Of a stretch of 64,000 nucleotides of DNA, positions 17,740-27,073 are shown piece by piece. Under the pieces are notes generated by a model that was given only the letters and a program-made list of their open reading frames with translations, was not told where the DNA came from and ran no database searches. Both the position numbers and the translations under genes were made by a program. The first letter of the stretch is position 1; every line of letters begins with the position of its first letter. The DNA comes from Balneolaceae bacterium (lineage in GTDB: Bacteria > Bacteroidota > Rhodothermia > Balneolales > Balneolaceae). The stretch spans positions 2,840,730 to 2,904,729 of the forward strand of contig CP030887.1 in NCBI GenBank assembly GCA_006969905.1, written 5' to 3'.

Positions 17740-18764
17740 AAGTAGGAATAGTTGCTCCTTTAAGTATTGCCGTTGTAAACGGGGGTATCAGAACCCAGGC
17801 ATCTAAAACAGCTGAATATTTAGCAAAAGCCGGGGTGGATTGTACACTGCTCTCTCCATGGACATCTGTAGAAAAAGCAGACCTTGATGTAGTTCACGTA
17901 TTTTCCAGCGGAACTGAAACTCATGAGTTCATTCTCCTGGCCAAAAAAAAAGGAATTAAAGTAGTTCTATCCCCGGTGTTCTTTTCTACGCGATCTTCTT
18001 TTGCAATTAAATCAGCAATACGTTTTGAATCTCTGCTTAAGCGAATAAGCCCAGGGCTTAGGCTGGATTTTGGGATTAAGAAAAGATCGTGTGAATTGGC
18101 TGACCTCGTGCTTCCAAATACATCGGAAGAGCTGGAACTCATTCGTGATGGATTACAAATCCGTGAAGAAATATTAAGTGTAATTCCCAATGGGGTTGAG
18201 TCCCGGTTTGCTAATGCCTCCCCGGATTTATTCGTCAAAAAATATGGGCTGAAGGATTTTGTTCTTTTTACAGGACAGACAGATGCCCCCAGAAAAAATG
18301 TACTTAGATTAATAAATGCTGCAAAAGATATTGATACAAATATTGTAATTATTGGCAGTTTATCGGATAGCGGATATTGTAATAAAATAAGAGCAATTTC
18401 AGAAGCTAGTCCTAATATCTATTTAATAGAAACTTTAGAGCATGATTCTGAGCTACTGGCTTCCGCTTATGCAGCAGCACATACATTTGTTCTTCCCTCT
18501 TTTTATGAAACACCCGGAATTGCTGCGCTTGAAGCCGCTTTAGCCGGGGCAAATATCGTAATTACCAAACATGGCGGTACTAAAGACTATTTTGGAAATG
18601 ATGGAATCTATATTGATCCTTATTCTTCAAAATCAATCAGGGAAGGAATATTGAAGTCTTTAGAAAGAAAACCTGATGATGCATTAAAGAACAGTATCAT
18701 CTCCGGTTTTACTTGGGAGCAGGTCGCAGCAAAAACATTAGAACAGTACAAACGGGCACTATGA
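17736..18764 (+). CDS. Glycosyltransferase family 4
   Basis: A 342-residue GT-B enzyme. The N terminus KVGIVAPLSIAVVNGGIRTQASKTAEYLAKAG gives the acceptor-domain glycine loop. The donor domain shows LFTGQTDAPRKNVLRLINA and PSFYETPGIAALEAALAGA, the GT4 E-x7-E motif (Glu in YETPG and Glu in ALEAA). The substrate is unknown. GTG start, overlapping the preceding stop by 4 bases. Confidence 0.85.
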   Translation: MKVGIVAPLSIAVVNGGIRTQASKTAEYLAKAGVDCTLLSPWTSVEKADLDVVHVFSSGTETHEFILLAKKKGIKVVLSPVFFSTRSSFAIKSAIRFESLLKRISPGLRLDFGIKKRSCELADLVLPNTSEELELIRDGLQIREEILSVIPNGVESRFANASPDLFVKKYGLKDFVLFTGQTDAPRKNVLRLINAAKDIDTNIVIIGSLSDSGYCNKIRAISEASPNIYLIETLEHDSELLASAYAAAHTFVLPSFYETPGIAALEAALAGANIVITKHGGTKDYFGNDGIYIDPYSSKSIREGILKSLERKPDDALKNSIISGFTWEQVAAKTLEQYKRAL

Positions 18765-19858
18765 TGAAAAAAATACTTGTTGCCTTTGGTACCCGCCCGG
18801 AAGTAATTAAGCTTGCCCCTGTTATTGAGCAGCTTTCTGAGGAAAATGTAGAATTAAGAGTATTGCATACCGGCCAACATGATGAGTTGGCTGACGAAAT
18901 GCTCAGTTTTTTTAATATAAAACCAGACTATGACCTGAAAATAATGAAGAAGGATCAGGATTTATTTTCATTAACTTCCTCCCTCCTAGAAAGCGTCAAA
19001 AAAGTCTTTATCCATGAGCAGCCTGATGCGGTTATAGTGCAGGGCGATACTGCCTCTGCTTATGTTTGTGCTCTGGCTGCTTTCTATCTTACAATACCCG
19101 TGTACCATGTTGAGGCCGGATTGCGGTCACACGATTTAAAAAATCCTTTCCCTGAGGAGATGTTCCGGAGGCAAATTAGTGTGATGGCATCAACCCACTT
19201 TGCGCCAACTGAATTGGCAAAGAATCACTTACTATCAGAAGGCTATGACCCCGGAAACATATTCCTGACAGGAAACACTATAATTGATGCACTTTATGCA
19301 ATCATTAATTCCGGGAACTATAAAAAGAACAAACAGCTGGTTCCAGAAAAGAATGAGAGGTTTGTTTTAGTAACAGCCCATCGCCGGGAAAATCATGGGG
19401 AACCACTCGAACAAATAATGGAGGCCTTGTTGTTGCTTCTCAATGATTTCGAGGGTTTTTCTGTCATATTTCCTGCACATCCCAGCCCGGCAGTTCAGTC
19501 AGTAGTTAAAGACCCAAAATTTTTCCATGAACGGTTAAAAATTTTACCATCCCTGCCCTATTTTGATTTTTTATACCTTTTAGAAGATGCCGATTTAGTT
19601 CTCACCGATTCAGGAGGAATCCAGGAAGAAGCAGCGGCATTAGGTAAAAACCTGGTTGTCCTCAGATCAAGTACTGAACGGCAGGAACTTGTAGATACTG
19701 GGTTTACCAAACTGGTTGGTACCAATACAAACTCCATTGTTGAAGAATCTAAGCGATTGCTCAAACAGGATAAAAACAAGGATACTGTAGCTGTATATGG
19801 AGATGGAACAGCTGCCCAAAAGATTGTGGGTATTCTTAAAAATCAGCTGAAGTTCTGA
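18761..19858 (+). CDS. wecB: UDP-N-acetylglucosamine 2-epimerase (non-hydrolysing)
   Basis: Interconverts UDP-GlcNAc and UDP-ManNAc, supplying ManNAc-type sugars to surface glycans. About 365 residues with GTRPEVIKLAPVI at the start, HTGQHDELADEM, VQGDTASA, HVEAGLRSHD, VTAHRRENHG and DSGGIQEEA, all canonical for this family. The start chosen is the ATG that overlaps the previous TGA; a longer frame begins earlier inside the upstream gene but adds unrelated residues. It closes the nine-gene unit and overlaps the convergent pssA end by 16 bases. Confidence 0.92.
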   Translation: MMKKILVAFGTRPEVIKLAPVIEQLSEENVELRVLHTGQHDELADEMLSFFNIKPDYDLKIMKKDQDLFSLTSSLLESVKKVFIHEQPDAVIVQGDTASAYVCALAAFYLTIPVYHVEAGLRSHDLKNPFPEEMFRRQISVMASTHFAPTELAKNHLLSEGYDPGNIFLTGNTIIDALYAIINSGNYKKNKQLVPEKNERFVLVTAHRRENHGEPLEQIMEALLLLLNDFEGFSVIFPAHPSPAVQSVVKDPKFFHERLKILPSLPYFDFLYLLEDADLVLTDSGGIQEEAAALGKNLVVLRSSTERQELVDTGFTKLVGTNTNSIVEESKRLLKQDKNKDTVAVYGDGTAAQKIVGILKNQLKF

Positions 19859-20673
19859 AAACTATCACTTGAGTCAGGCCCATAATCATCACGGAAAAAC
19901 TGTATAGCGCCACTAATCAGGGCTTTTAGTATGAAAATGGAGAAAACAGCCATCAGGCCATACTCTTTAAAGACTACAATTATCAACAGGTAAGAAAGAA
20001 AAAGAATAAACCTGCCTTTTTTATTCCTTAAGGATTCCCTGTCAAACCTGGGGATTTTATCGAAAGGGATAGTACTCACCATCAAAAAAGAAATGATTAC
20101 AACTACAGGAATAATGATTGCATTGATTCCCTGCTCAAAGCCTTCAAATAGATCCGGGTTATCCCTGAAAGTCAAAAAGAACGATCCCAAAATGATTGCC
20201 TGTGCAGGAATTGGCAAGCCAATAAAATGATCGCTTTTGGGTTCCAACCTGGCATTTACATTGAACCGGGCTAAACGAACTGCTCCGCATAAAGGGGGAA
20301 TAGCACTGATAAGAATCCCAAAATTTCCCAGTTCGTACAGGCTGAATTGGTAAATAAGAAAACCGGGGGCAACTCCGAAAGAAACCATATCACTTAACGA
20401 ATCAAGTTCGATACCAAAATCACTTGAAGCATCAGCTAAGCGTGCCATTAACCCATCAAAAACATCGAATAATCCTGCTATGGCAATTAGCCAGGCTCCC
20501 AGTACTAAATCCCCTTTTGCCACTGATATAATGGATAAGAAACCACTAAAAAGGTTCATTAAAGTGAAAAAACTGGGAACGGCAATCCGTGGATTTCTGG
20601 GAGGGCTTATCCTGCGCCTTCTTTGTCGCCGTTCTTTTAGCGATCCGTATTTTCGTTGAATCGGGTATTTCAC
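19843..20673 (-). CDS. pssA: CDP-diacylglycerol-serine O-phosphatidyltransferase
   Basis: Makes phosphatidylserine from CDP-diacylglycerol and serine at the inner membrane. The CDP-alcohol phosphotransferase motif D-x2-D-G-x2-A-R-x8-G-x3-D-x3-D is complete, with Asp70, Asp73, Asp91 and Asp95. Several hydrophobic helices follow. An arginine-rich N terminus (RRQRRRRISPPR) precedes the first helix. Its start overlaps the psd stop by 4 bases, so the two phospholipid genes are coupled. Confidence 0.93.
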   Translation of the reverse strand: MKYPIQRKYGSLKERRQRRRRISPPRNPRIAVPSFFTLMNLFSGFLSIISVAKGDLVLGAWLIAIAGLFDVFDGLMARLADASSDFGIELDSLSDMVSFGVAPGFLIYQFSLYELGNFGILISAIPPLCGAVRLARFNVNARLEPKSDHFIGLPIPAQAIILGSFFLTFRDNPDLFEGFEQGINAIIIPVVVIISFLMVSTIPFDKIPRFDRESLRNKKGRFILFLSYLLIIVVFKEYGLMAVFSIFILKALISGAIQFFRDDYGPDSSDSFQNFS

Positions 20674-21323
20674 GATACTATTTCCCCAATTATAGATTCC
20701 CCAGCAACTGTACGGTCACCCTCTTTCACATTTATCTTAACATTTCCGGGTACTATTACATCCATACGCGAACCAAATTTCATAATCCCAAACCGTTCAC
20801 CTGCTGTTAATTCATCCCCTTCTGCAATGTGGTAAACGATTCGCCTTGCGAGAAACCCCGTAATCTGCTTGAAAAAAAATTTTGTCCCTGTTGAATGGAG
20901 TACTCCAAAATCTGCCCGTTCATTTAATTCGGACGAGTGCTCATTCCATGCCATTAAGTACTTACCTGGATGATATTTCAAATATTCCAATTTCCCGGAT
21001 ATTGGATTCCTGTTCACATGCACATCCAGTGGTGATAAAAAGATACTGATCTGGGTGGCTTTATCTTTTAAATAAACCTGCTCATCTATTTCTTTAATCA
21101 GAACCACTTTACCATCTGCCGGTGATATAACTAAATGCTCCCCTTCCGGTGTTTTTCGTTCAGGGTCACGAAAAAAATAGATTACTATACCACAGCACAC
21201 TCCCACAATCACATAAATTAAATAAGCCAGCCAATGATCTAAATAGAAATGTGCAAGTAAGAAAACACCCACGGTAACTAGTGCCGCAAGGATCATGGTT
21301 GAATAACCGTCACGAGCAAACAT
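20670..21323 (-). CDS. psd: Phosphatidylserine decarboxylase proenzyme (small type)
   Basis: Decarboxylates phosphatidylserine to phosphatidylethanolamine. 217 residues with N-terminal hydrophobic helices, SPADGKVV, LSPLDVHVNR and the self-cleavage site GS in MKFGSRMD (Gly184-Ser185), where Ser becomes the pyruvoyl cofactor. The short length and site match the Psd-related (archaetidylserine decarboxylase-like) subgroup common in Bacteroidota. It lies 3 bases after rseP and overlaps pssA. Confidence 0.93.
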   Translation of the reverse strand: MFARDGYSTMILAALVTVGVFLLAHFYLDHWLAYLIYVIVGVCCGIVIYFFRDPERKTPEGEHLVISPADGKVVLIKEIDEQVYLKDKATQISIFLSPLDVHVNRNPISGKLEYLKYHPGKYLMAWNEHSSELNERADFGVLHSTGTKFFFKQITGFLARRIVYHIAEGDELTAGERFGIMKFGSRMDVIVPGNVKINVKEGDRTVAGESIIGEIVS

Positions 21324-21326
21324 GCA

Positions 21327-22658
21327 CTAGAAAATTTTAAGAAGATCGTTAAATACAACAAAGATCATAAGAGTTACCAGCACCAGGAAACCTATATTTT
21401 GTGCTACAATCCTTACTTTTTCGGTAGGTTCTTTTCTTGTAATTCCTTCATAAATCAGGAATACTAAGTGCCCGCCATCAAGAGCAGGAATAGGCAGAAT
21501 ATTCATAATCGCCAGGGTAATACTCAATAACGCAGTAATCGTCCAGAAGCCTATCCATCCGGAACTATCAGTTGCCTGTTTGGTCATTCTTGCTATCTCA
21601 ATAGGACCTCCAAGATTTTGCCGGACAGAAATATCTCCGGATATGAGCCTGGAAAAGCCCTGAACAATACCAACAGTTTGATCAACCGTTTCTGACCATC
21701 CTGCTCCTATGGAAGCAAAAAAACCATATTTAATGCGTTCAGTACCCAAAAAGTCTGATGTTGGGATTCCTATTCCGATCGTATTATTTTCATCAGGGGT
21801 TACAGAAACATCAAATGTCGAATTATCACGTTCTATTACAAACTCAAGAGCTCCTTCAGCAGACTGGATTTCAGCAACCAGTTCCTGCCAGAAATTGACT
21901 TCTCTTCCATTAACTGACTTAACAACGTCTCCGGGTTCTAAGCCTGCTTTATTTGCCGGCGACCCGGTTGAAACAGACGAGAAAGAGCTTGGAAGAATAA
22001 TACTTACATCAATAAAACTTCTGGTTTGAAGACTATCCAGGTAGTTTGAAGGCATCGGGATTGTAATCTCTTGTCCATCCCTTATAACAAGGTAGCTAAG
22101 GTTTTCTGATGTTAAAGCAGATGCCGTTACCAGATCATTAAAATATTCAACCCTCTCTCCGTTTACTCCAATAATCCGGTCATTTGTCTGAAATCCAAGG
22201 TCATTAAGGATAGATTCTTCGGCTACGTAGATCCCGGAAATACTGTCAATCGGGATCACTGTTTTGCCATTGGTCATTATCATCCCGGTAAAAATCAAAA
22301 ATGCCAGGATCATATTAAAAATCACTCCGGCAGTAATAACGATCATGCGCTGCCAAACAGGCTTGCTTCTATACTCCCATGGCTGCGGCTCGTTATTCAA
22401 AAATTCATTGTCCATGCTCTCATCAACCATTCCGGATATTTTTACATACCCTCCTAATGGAGTGGCTCCGATACAGTAATCTGTGTCCCCCTTCTGGAAG
22501 CCCCATATTCTTGGAGGAAAACCCACTGAGAAACGCTCTACACGCATCCCGAATAATTTAGCGGCTAAAAAATGACCCAACTCATGTATAAATACGAGAA
22601 TCATTATTGCACCAATAAAGATGCCAATAGTACTTAGTATATCTAAAAAACCTTCCAT
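21327..22658 (-). CDS. rseP: RIP metalloprotease RseP (site-2 protease)
   Basis: Intramembrane zinc protease that cleaves membrane-bound anti-sigma factors and signal peptide remnants. The zinc motif HELGH is at 25-29 in the first membrane helix; the second ligand motif is NILPIPALDGGH near residue 390. Two periplasmic PDZ regions lie between them (SPANKAGLEPGDVVKSVNG is clear). 443 residues, normal length. It follows dxr by 6 bases, an arrangement also common in other bacteria. Confidence 0.95.
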   Translation of the reverse strand: MEGFLDILSTIGIFIGAIMILVFIHELGHFLAAKLFGMRVERFSVGFPPRIWGFQKGDTDYCIGATPLGGYVKISGMVDESMDNEFLNNEPQPWEYRSKPVWQRMIVITAGVIFNMILAFLIFTGMIMTNGKTVIPIDSISGIYVAEESILNDLGFQTNDRIIGVNGERVEYFNDLVTASALTSENLSYLVIRDGQEITIPMPSNYLDSLQTRSFIDVSIILPSSFSSVSTGSPANKAGLEPGDVVKSVNGREVNFWQELVAEIQSAEGALEFVIERDNSTFDVSVTPDENNTIGIGIPTSDFLGTERIKYGFFASIGAGWSETVDQTVGIVQGFSRLISGDISVRQNLGGPIEIARMTKQATDSSGWIGFWTITALLSITLAIMNILPIPALDGGHLVFLIYEGITRKEPTEKVRIVAQNIGFLVLVTLMIFVVFNDLLKIF

Positions 22659-22664
22659 GAAAAA

Positions 22665-23810
22665 TTATATCCTGGTTGCGTAATTACGTGTCTCTTTATC
22701 TATCTCTAACAGTGTTTCAATTTTAGGATCAATTCCCGTGCCAAACTTGTCAAGGCATTTCTCCACTAATTTTGGGATGCCAATATAACTAATTTCTTTC
22801 TTCAAAAAGCGCTCAACTGCAATCTCATTTGCTGCGTTTAACACTGCCGGAGCTGTACCTCCTTCATCAATAACATCCATTGCAAGTTTAACGCAGGGAA
22901 ACCGCTCATAATCAACGGGAATAAAGGTAAGTTCTTGTGCCGTAGACCAATCCATTCTTGGTGTCTCTAACGGTAATCTCTCGGGATATGTTAACGCATA
23001 AATGATAGGTACTTTCATATCCGGCGGGCCTAGCTGCGCTTTACTGGAACCGTCAATAAAGGTTACGATAGAGTGTATAATACTTTGCGGATGAATGACC
23101 GGTTCAATCTTTTCTACAGGCAAATCGAATAACCACCGGGCTTCTATTATTTCCAAGCCCTTATTCATCATGGTAGCAGAATCAATGGTAATCTTTGCTC
23201 CCATATCCCAGTTTGGGTGCTTAAGAGCCTGCTCTACGGTTACCTCTTTCATTTGCTCCAGGGAATATTCACGGAAAGGCCCCCCGCTTGCAGTAATGAT
23301 GATCTTCTCAATGAAAGAAGCTTTTTCCCCCACTAATGACTGCAACATGGCGCTGTGTTCAGAGTCAATTGGTATTAGAGAAGATCCCGATGTTTTTAAT
23401 TCTTTCAGAATTAACTCGCCACCCACCACCAGTGATTCCTTATTTGCCAGAGCCACTTTTTTCCCGTTTTTTACTGCTTCAAGGGTAGGGATAAAACCTG
23501 AAAAACCTACCAGGCTATTCACTACGGTATCAACTTCATTGATGCTTACAAGACTTGGCAAATGTTCGTTGCCAACTAACAGTTCAGTAGTTCTTGTAAC
23601 CGCACCTTTCAAATCTTCAAAACAGTTCTCTTCACAAATTAATGCAACCGTTGGAGTGAATTCATTTACCTGTTTTGCCAATAATTCCCAGTTACCGTTC
23701 GCCGATAGAGCAATAACCTCAAACTTATCAGGATGTTGACGTACTACTTCGAGTACCTGGGTTCCAATGGAGCCTGTAGATCCGAGAATAGCCAATTTTT
23801 GTTTGTTCAC
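22665..23810 (-). CDS. dxr: 1-deoxy-D-xylulose 5-phosphate reductoisomerase
   Basis: Second step of the MEP isoprenoid pathway, NADPH-dependent. 381 residues with the NADPH loop GSTGSIGTQ (10-18), the metal/substrate segments ASGGPF and HPNWDMGAKITIDSATMMN, and the family-typical C-terminal domain. It appears to be the first gene of the dxr-rseP-psd-pssA group; 52 bases separate it from the upstream HDAC-family gene, with no evident terminator. Confidence 0.96.
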   Translation of the reverse strand: MNKQKLAILGSTGSIGTQVLEVVRQHPDKFEVIALSANGNWELLAKQVNEFTPTVALICEENCFEDLKGAVTRTTELLVGNEHLPSLVSINEVDTVVNSLVGFSGFIPTLEAVKNGKKVALANKESLVVGGELILKELKTSGSSLIPIDSEHSAMLQSLVGEKASFIEKIIITASGGPFREYSLEQMKEVTVEQALKHPNWDMGAKITIDSATMMNKGLEIIEARWLFDLPVEKIEPVIHPQSIIHSIVTFIDGSSKAQLGPPDMKVPIIYALTYPERLPLETPRMDWSTAQELTFIPVDYERFPCVKLAMDVIDEGGTAPAVLNAANEIAVERFLKKEISYIGIPKLVEKCLDKFGTGIDPKIETLLEIDKETRNYATRI

Positions 23811-23862
23811 TATGATTTAGCTCTTTGTGATGAACATTGAATATAGAACACCAACCATTTAT

Positions 23863-24762
23863 TTAGAAACCTAATTCATTTGCAACTTCAAACATTTGAG
23901 CATGAGCAGTCACCGTTTCCATTAAGTTAGGAACATATCCGCCTGAGAGAAGCAAAACCAAAGGAATATCCCTTTGGGTGACAGTTTCAATTACAATTCT
24001 GTCGCGTTCTCTTAACCCGTTTACTGTTAATGATAATCTACCGAAATGATCGGTTTCTAAAGGATCAATCCCTCCCAGGTAAAAAACAAGGTCTGGTTCA
24101 AAGCCGAAAAAAATTCTATCAAGAGAATCAGTGAGTGTTTTTAAATATTCTTTATCCCCGGTTTTATCGGGTAGTCCAATGTCCAAGTCAGACTGAGGTT
24201 TAAAAAAGGGATAGTTTTTTTCGCCGTGAATAGAAAATGTATATACATCCGGGTCATTCCCAAACACTTCAGCATTACCATTTCCCTGGTGAACATCACA
24301 ATCAATGATTAATGCCTTGCCAATCCATTTAGATTGCTGAAGCACTTTAATTGCTACCCCAACATCGTTATAAACACAAAAGCCTTCTCCCCAGTCAGGC
24401 ATTGCATGGTGGGTTCCCCCGGCAAGATTGGCTGCTATTCCATCTTGAAGAGCCATTAAACCTGCATTTATAGTACCCTGTACTGCTAGCCTTGAGCGCA
24501 CAGCCAAACTCTTTGACCAGGGCAGCCCCATCTTTCTTATTTCTTTTTTATCCAGATTGCCTGACCATACAGCATGTGCATACCGGTGTGTATGCAACGC
24601 CAAAAGATTTGACATATCAACCATTGAAGGCTCAATTACTTCCTTCTCGCTGATAATGGTATTGTTCAGCAAGTATTGATGGAGGCCCTGAAACTTCTTC
24701 ATGGGGAAAATATGCTCATCGGGTATTTGGGCATAATAACCCGTGCTGTAACTTACTCTCAC
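23863..24762 (-). CDS. Histone deacetylase/acetoin-utilisation family hydrolase
   Basis: A 299-residue arginase-fold zinc hydrolase. GGTHHAMPDWGEGFCVYND has the paired histidines (118-119), IIDCDVHQGNGNAEVF supplies metal-binding Asp and His (154-158), and YLGGIDPLETDHFGRL gives the later Asp. Bacterial members deacetylate small molecules such as acetylpolyamines or act on unknown substrates. The window also holds polyamine genes about 33 kb away, but no link is shown. It follows pgeF by 1 base. Confidence 0.88.
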   Translation of the reverse strand: MRVSYSTGYYAQIPDEHIFPMKKFQGLHQYLLNNTIISEKEVIEPSMVDMSNLLALHTHRYAHAVWSGNLDKKEIRKMGLPWSKSLAVRSRLAVQGTINAGLMALQDGIAANLAGGTHHAMPDWGEGFCVYNDVGVAIKVLQQSKWIGKALIIDCDVHQGNGNAEVFGNDPDVYTFSIHGEKNYPFFKPQSDLDIGLPDKTGDKEYLKTLTDSLDRIFFGFEPDLVFYLGGIDPLETDHFGRLSLTVNGLRERDRIVIETVTQRDIPLVLLLSGGYVPNLMETVTAHAQMFEVANELGF

Positions 24763-24763
24763 T

Positions 24764-25513
24764 TCAGATTGTTAATTTGATGATTCCAACCATCCTGCCA
24801 CTCTGCCTTCCATTTCTTCTGTATGAATACAGGTTCTCTTGATCGAATGTACAATGGGTATCTGCTTCAATATTCTTCTCTCTGACTCCTGAACTCACCA
24901 ATTGGTCAGTTATAAAACCTTTTAAATCCACATGTGGTTTTGTAAAAGATTCCCTGTCAACAAATTGAGGAGGAAACTGTTTAGCCACTTCCATTCCCAC
25001 CTCAAAATTCTCAAGAGAAATGCACGGGCTTATAAAAACCCTGATGTCTTCAGGTTCACTTCCTTTAGCCATCATCTTTTCTATTGCCTTAGGTACAATA
25101 CCAGCAACCGCACCTCTCCAACCGGCATGTACTGCTGCTATAACCTTTGCAATCGGATCACCAAGCAGGACGGCTGCACAATCTGCAACCTGAATAGCCA
25201 GGGCAATCCCTTTTTGGGAGGTAATAAAACCATCAACTTTATCATAGATTCCCCCTTCGTTCACTTCAGCTATATCACTCCCATGTACTTGATTTGCAAA
25301 AGCGATATCGGCCAGCTCTGTGTCTAAAGCTTTTGCAAGAACCTCCCGGTTATTTTGTATTACTTCGGAGGTTTCATCGGTATTAAAGCCAAGGTTAAAT
25401 CCTTCAATTTTGGCAGTTTCACGCAGCGCTTTTCCCTTCAGGCTAAACCAGCCGGTAAGTGCTTCATGATTAAAAACCTCAGGTATAAGTAGCTCAGGCT
25501 GGTAATACTTCAT
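24764..25513 (-). CDS. pgeF: PgeF/YfiH (DUF152) family protein
   Basis: A 249-residue member of the multicopper-like YfiH fold. The metal-site residues are in ANQVHGSDIAEV, VADCAAVLLGD and HAGWRGAVAGIV, with HCTFDQENLYSYRRNG near the C terminus. Members have been described as purine nucleoside phosphorylase/adenosine deaminase-like enzymes and as peptidoglycan editing factor; which applies here is not visible. Its start overlaps the end of aroE by 20 bases. Confidence 0.9.
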   Translation of the reverse strand: MKYYQPELLIPEVFNHEALTGWFSLKGKALRETAKIEGFNLGFNTDETSEVIQNNREVLAKALDTELADIAFANQVHGSDIAEVNEGGIYDKVDGFITSQKGIALAIQVADCAAVLLGDPIAKVIAAVHAGWRGAVAGIVPKAIEKMMAKGSEPEDIRVFISPCISLENFEVGMEVAKQFPPQFVDRESFTKPHVDLKGFITDQLVSSGVREKNIEADTHCTFDQENLYSYRRNGRQSGRMVGIIKLTI

Positions 25514-26351
25514 ATAAAGCTGCTTTTATGTCATCTATCGGGAAATGTAATCCTGTCCACAGGTTGAAGGATTTTGCTCCCTGGTAAATCAACATATCCA
25601 ATCCACCAATAGTTACAGCCCCTGTGGAAGAAGCCTGCGTAAGGAATTTTGTTTGGCGGGGATTATAAACGACATCATAGCAAATCTTACCTACCAGTAT
25701 TTCCACCTCCTGATCGGCTACCGGAGAGCTGTCTGTATTTGGAGTCATACCCAATGGAGTTGCATTTACAATCAAGGCAGCTTCTTCTGCATAGGCGGGC
25801 CAGTTTTCGTAATTGCATCTCGTTATTCCCTGCTCTGGAGAACCCTGGTGCATTTCCGGCCTGCGAGATACAAGAACAAGCTCTTCCACACCGGCGTGTT
25901 TTAGCGCAAAAATTATAGCCTGTGTTGCACCTCCTGCTCCAAAAATTATTGCCCGTTCTCCAATTAACTCATCCTCATAGTCACGCAAAGGCTGTATAAA
26001 TCCATAAGCATCGGTGTTATCCCCTATCAACTTATTACCCTTCTTAATGATGGTATTTATAACCCCGATTTCTTTTGCCGTTTCTGAAAGTTCATCAACA
26101 ACATCTACAAAAAGTTCTTTATGTGGAATGGTTATGTTTGCACCTAAAAATGATTCGTTGGTAAAATGAGCTATTGCGGTATTTACTTCGGAATGTGATA
26201 AAGAAACAGCAAGATATTCGCCTCCAAGCTTATTGTGCTTTAAAGCGATATTGTGCATGAGTGGGGAAAGGCTTTGAACTACAGGATTACCAATTACCAG
26301 GTAATGTGAAAGTTGGCTTTTCTCAGAGTCTATAAATTCAGTGAACTTCAA
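25494..26351 (-). CDS. aroE: Shikimate dehydrogenase
   Basis: Reduces 3-dehydroshikimate to shikimate with NADPH, upstream of chorismate and hence of the trp operon. Motifs: NPVVQSLSPLMHN (substrate), NITIPHKE with the catalytic Lys, GAGGATQA (NADPH), NATPLGM and GGLDMLIYQGA. The frame extends to an ATG at 26405, but that ATG lies inside a perfect palindrome with the U-run of an intrinsic terminator. I therefore place the start at the in-frame TTG (MKFTEFIDSEK). Homologues begin close to the IGNPV strand, which agrees. Confidence 0.9.
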   Translation of the reverse strand: MKFTEFIDSEKSQLSHYLVIGNPVVQSLSPLMHNIALKHNKLGGEYLAVSLSHSEVNTAIAHFTNESFLGANITIPHKELFVDVVDELSETAKEIGVINTIIKKGNKLIGDNTDAYGFIQPLRDYEDELIGERAIIFGAGGATQAIIFALKHAGVEELVLVSRRPEMHQGSPEQGITRCNYENWPAYAEEAALIVNATPLGMTPNTDSSPVADQEVEILVGKICYDVVYNPRQTKFLTQASSTGAVTIGGLDMLIYQGAKSFNLWTGLHFPIDDIKAALYEVLPA

Positions 26352-26374
26352 GTTAAACGAGTTAAATCTTTGGC

Positions 26375-26407
26375 AAAAAAAATGCACATCTGTACAGATG
26401 TGCATTT
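26375..26407 (-). terminator. Intrinsic terminator with 28-bp perfect palindrome
   Basis: Bases 26380-26407 are a perfect palindrome built around TGTACA, with half-site AAATGCACATCTGT. On the minus strand it is followed by a run of eight U residues (26382-26375). It lies 25 bases after the stop of the SRPBCC gene and 24 bases before the chosen aroE start, so it separates these units. On the plus strand only three T residues follow, so it acts mainly in the minus direction. Confidence 0.85.
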
Positions 26408-26432
26408 AAAATAGTAAATATTTGAAGAGCTG

Positions 26433-26909
26433 TTAAGCAGTTACTTCTTCGCCTTCTTCAGACGTTGGCTCAAGCTGAGCTTCTTTAAAAGTACCTGATT
26501 CTGCAAGCTCTTTGAACTTTTCAAGATCCTTAACAAGCTGTGCAGGAGACTCTTCGATAAATTTTGCGACATCTTCAGTAGGCTCCCCGAAGAAAGTTCG
26601 GTAGTCTAATGAAAACTCAACGCGGGTACGCTCGCCGTTGTCAAGTGGTGTGAAACGGATAGTACCGGTTTGATTTAGGTTGCCATTGATAGTAATCCAT
26701 GCAAAACGGGTGTTGCGAAGATTATCAATTAAATTAGTAGTCCAACGAAACTCCTCGCTTCCGATTTTGGTTTGGTATTCGAATGTCTGAGAATTAATTC
26801 TATTCACAGTATCAATACGCTCAAGGAACTTAGGAAATTCAACAGGATTACTTAATAACTCATACACTTTGGCAAGAGGTAAATCAATTTCGATTCTTTC
26901 GTGCGCCAT
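26433..26909 (-). CDS. SRPBCC/START-like domain protein
   Basis: A single-domain protein of 158 residues. ERIEIDLPLAKVYELLSNPVEFPKFL is the typical opening of the polyketide cyclase/SRPBCC superfamily, followed by strands EFRWTTNLID, RFAWITING and TRVEFSLDYR and a long C-terminal helix. Such proteins bind hydrophobic ligands in a helix-grip cavity; the ligand is unknown. The last 15 residues are very acidic. It is a single-gene unit with its own terminator. Confidence 0.8.
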   Translation of the reverse strand: MAHERIEIDLPLAKVYELLSNPVEFPKFLERIDTVNRINSQTFEYQTKIGSEEFRWTTNLIDNLRNTRFAWITINGNLNQTGTIRFTPLDNGERTRVEFSLDYRTFFGEPTEDVAKFIEESPAQLVKDLEKFKELAESGTFKEAQLEPTSEEGEEVTA

Positions 26910-27073
26910 AATAGATAACTTGGTAGTTGTGTTCTTTTTGGGATTTAAATCTTTTTTGATGAACCGGATTTCACGGACACAGGTAGGATTTCACCATTAT
27001 GCTCCAAAAATACGGATAAATTGAATAAGCCTCAATCACAATGGGAGATAAAAACCTAGAATAAAAAAATTTT

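Noticed and set aside
23095-23739. 214-residue open frame on the plus strand
   Set aside because: It is fully antisense to dxr, which has all its catalytic motifs.
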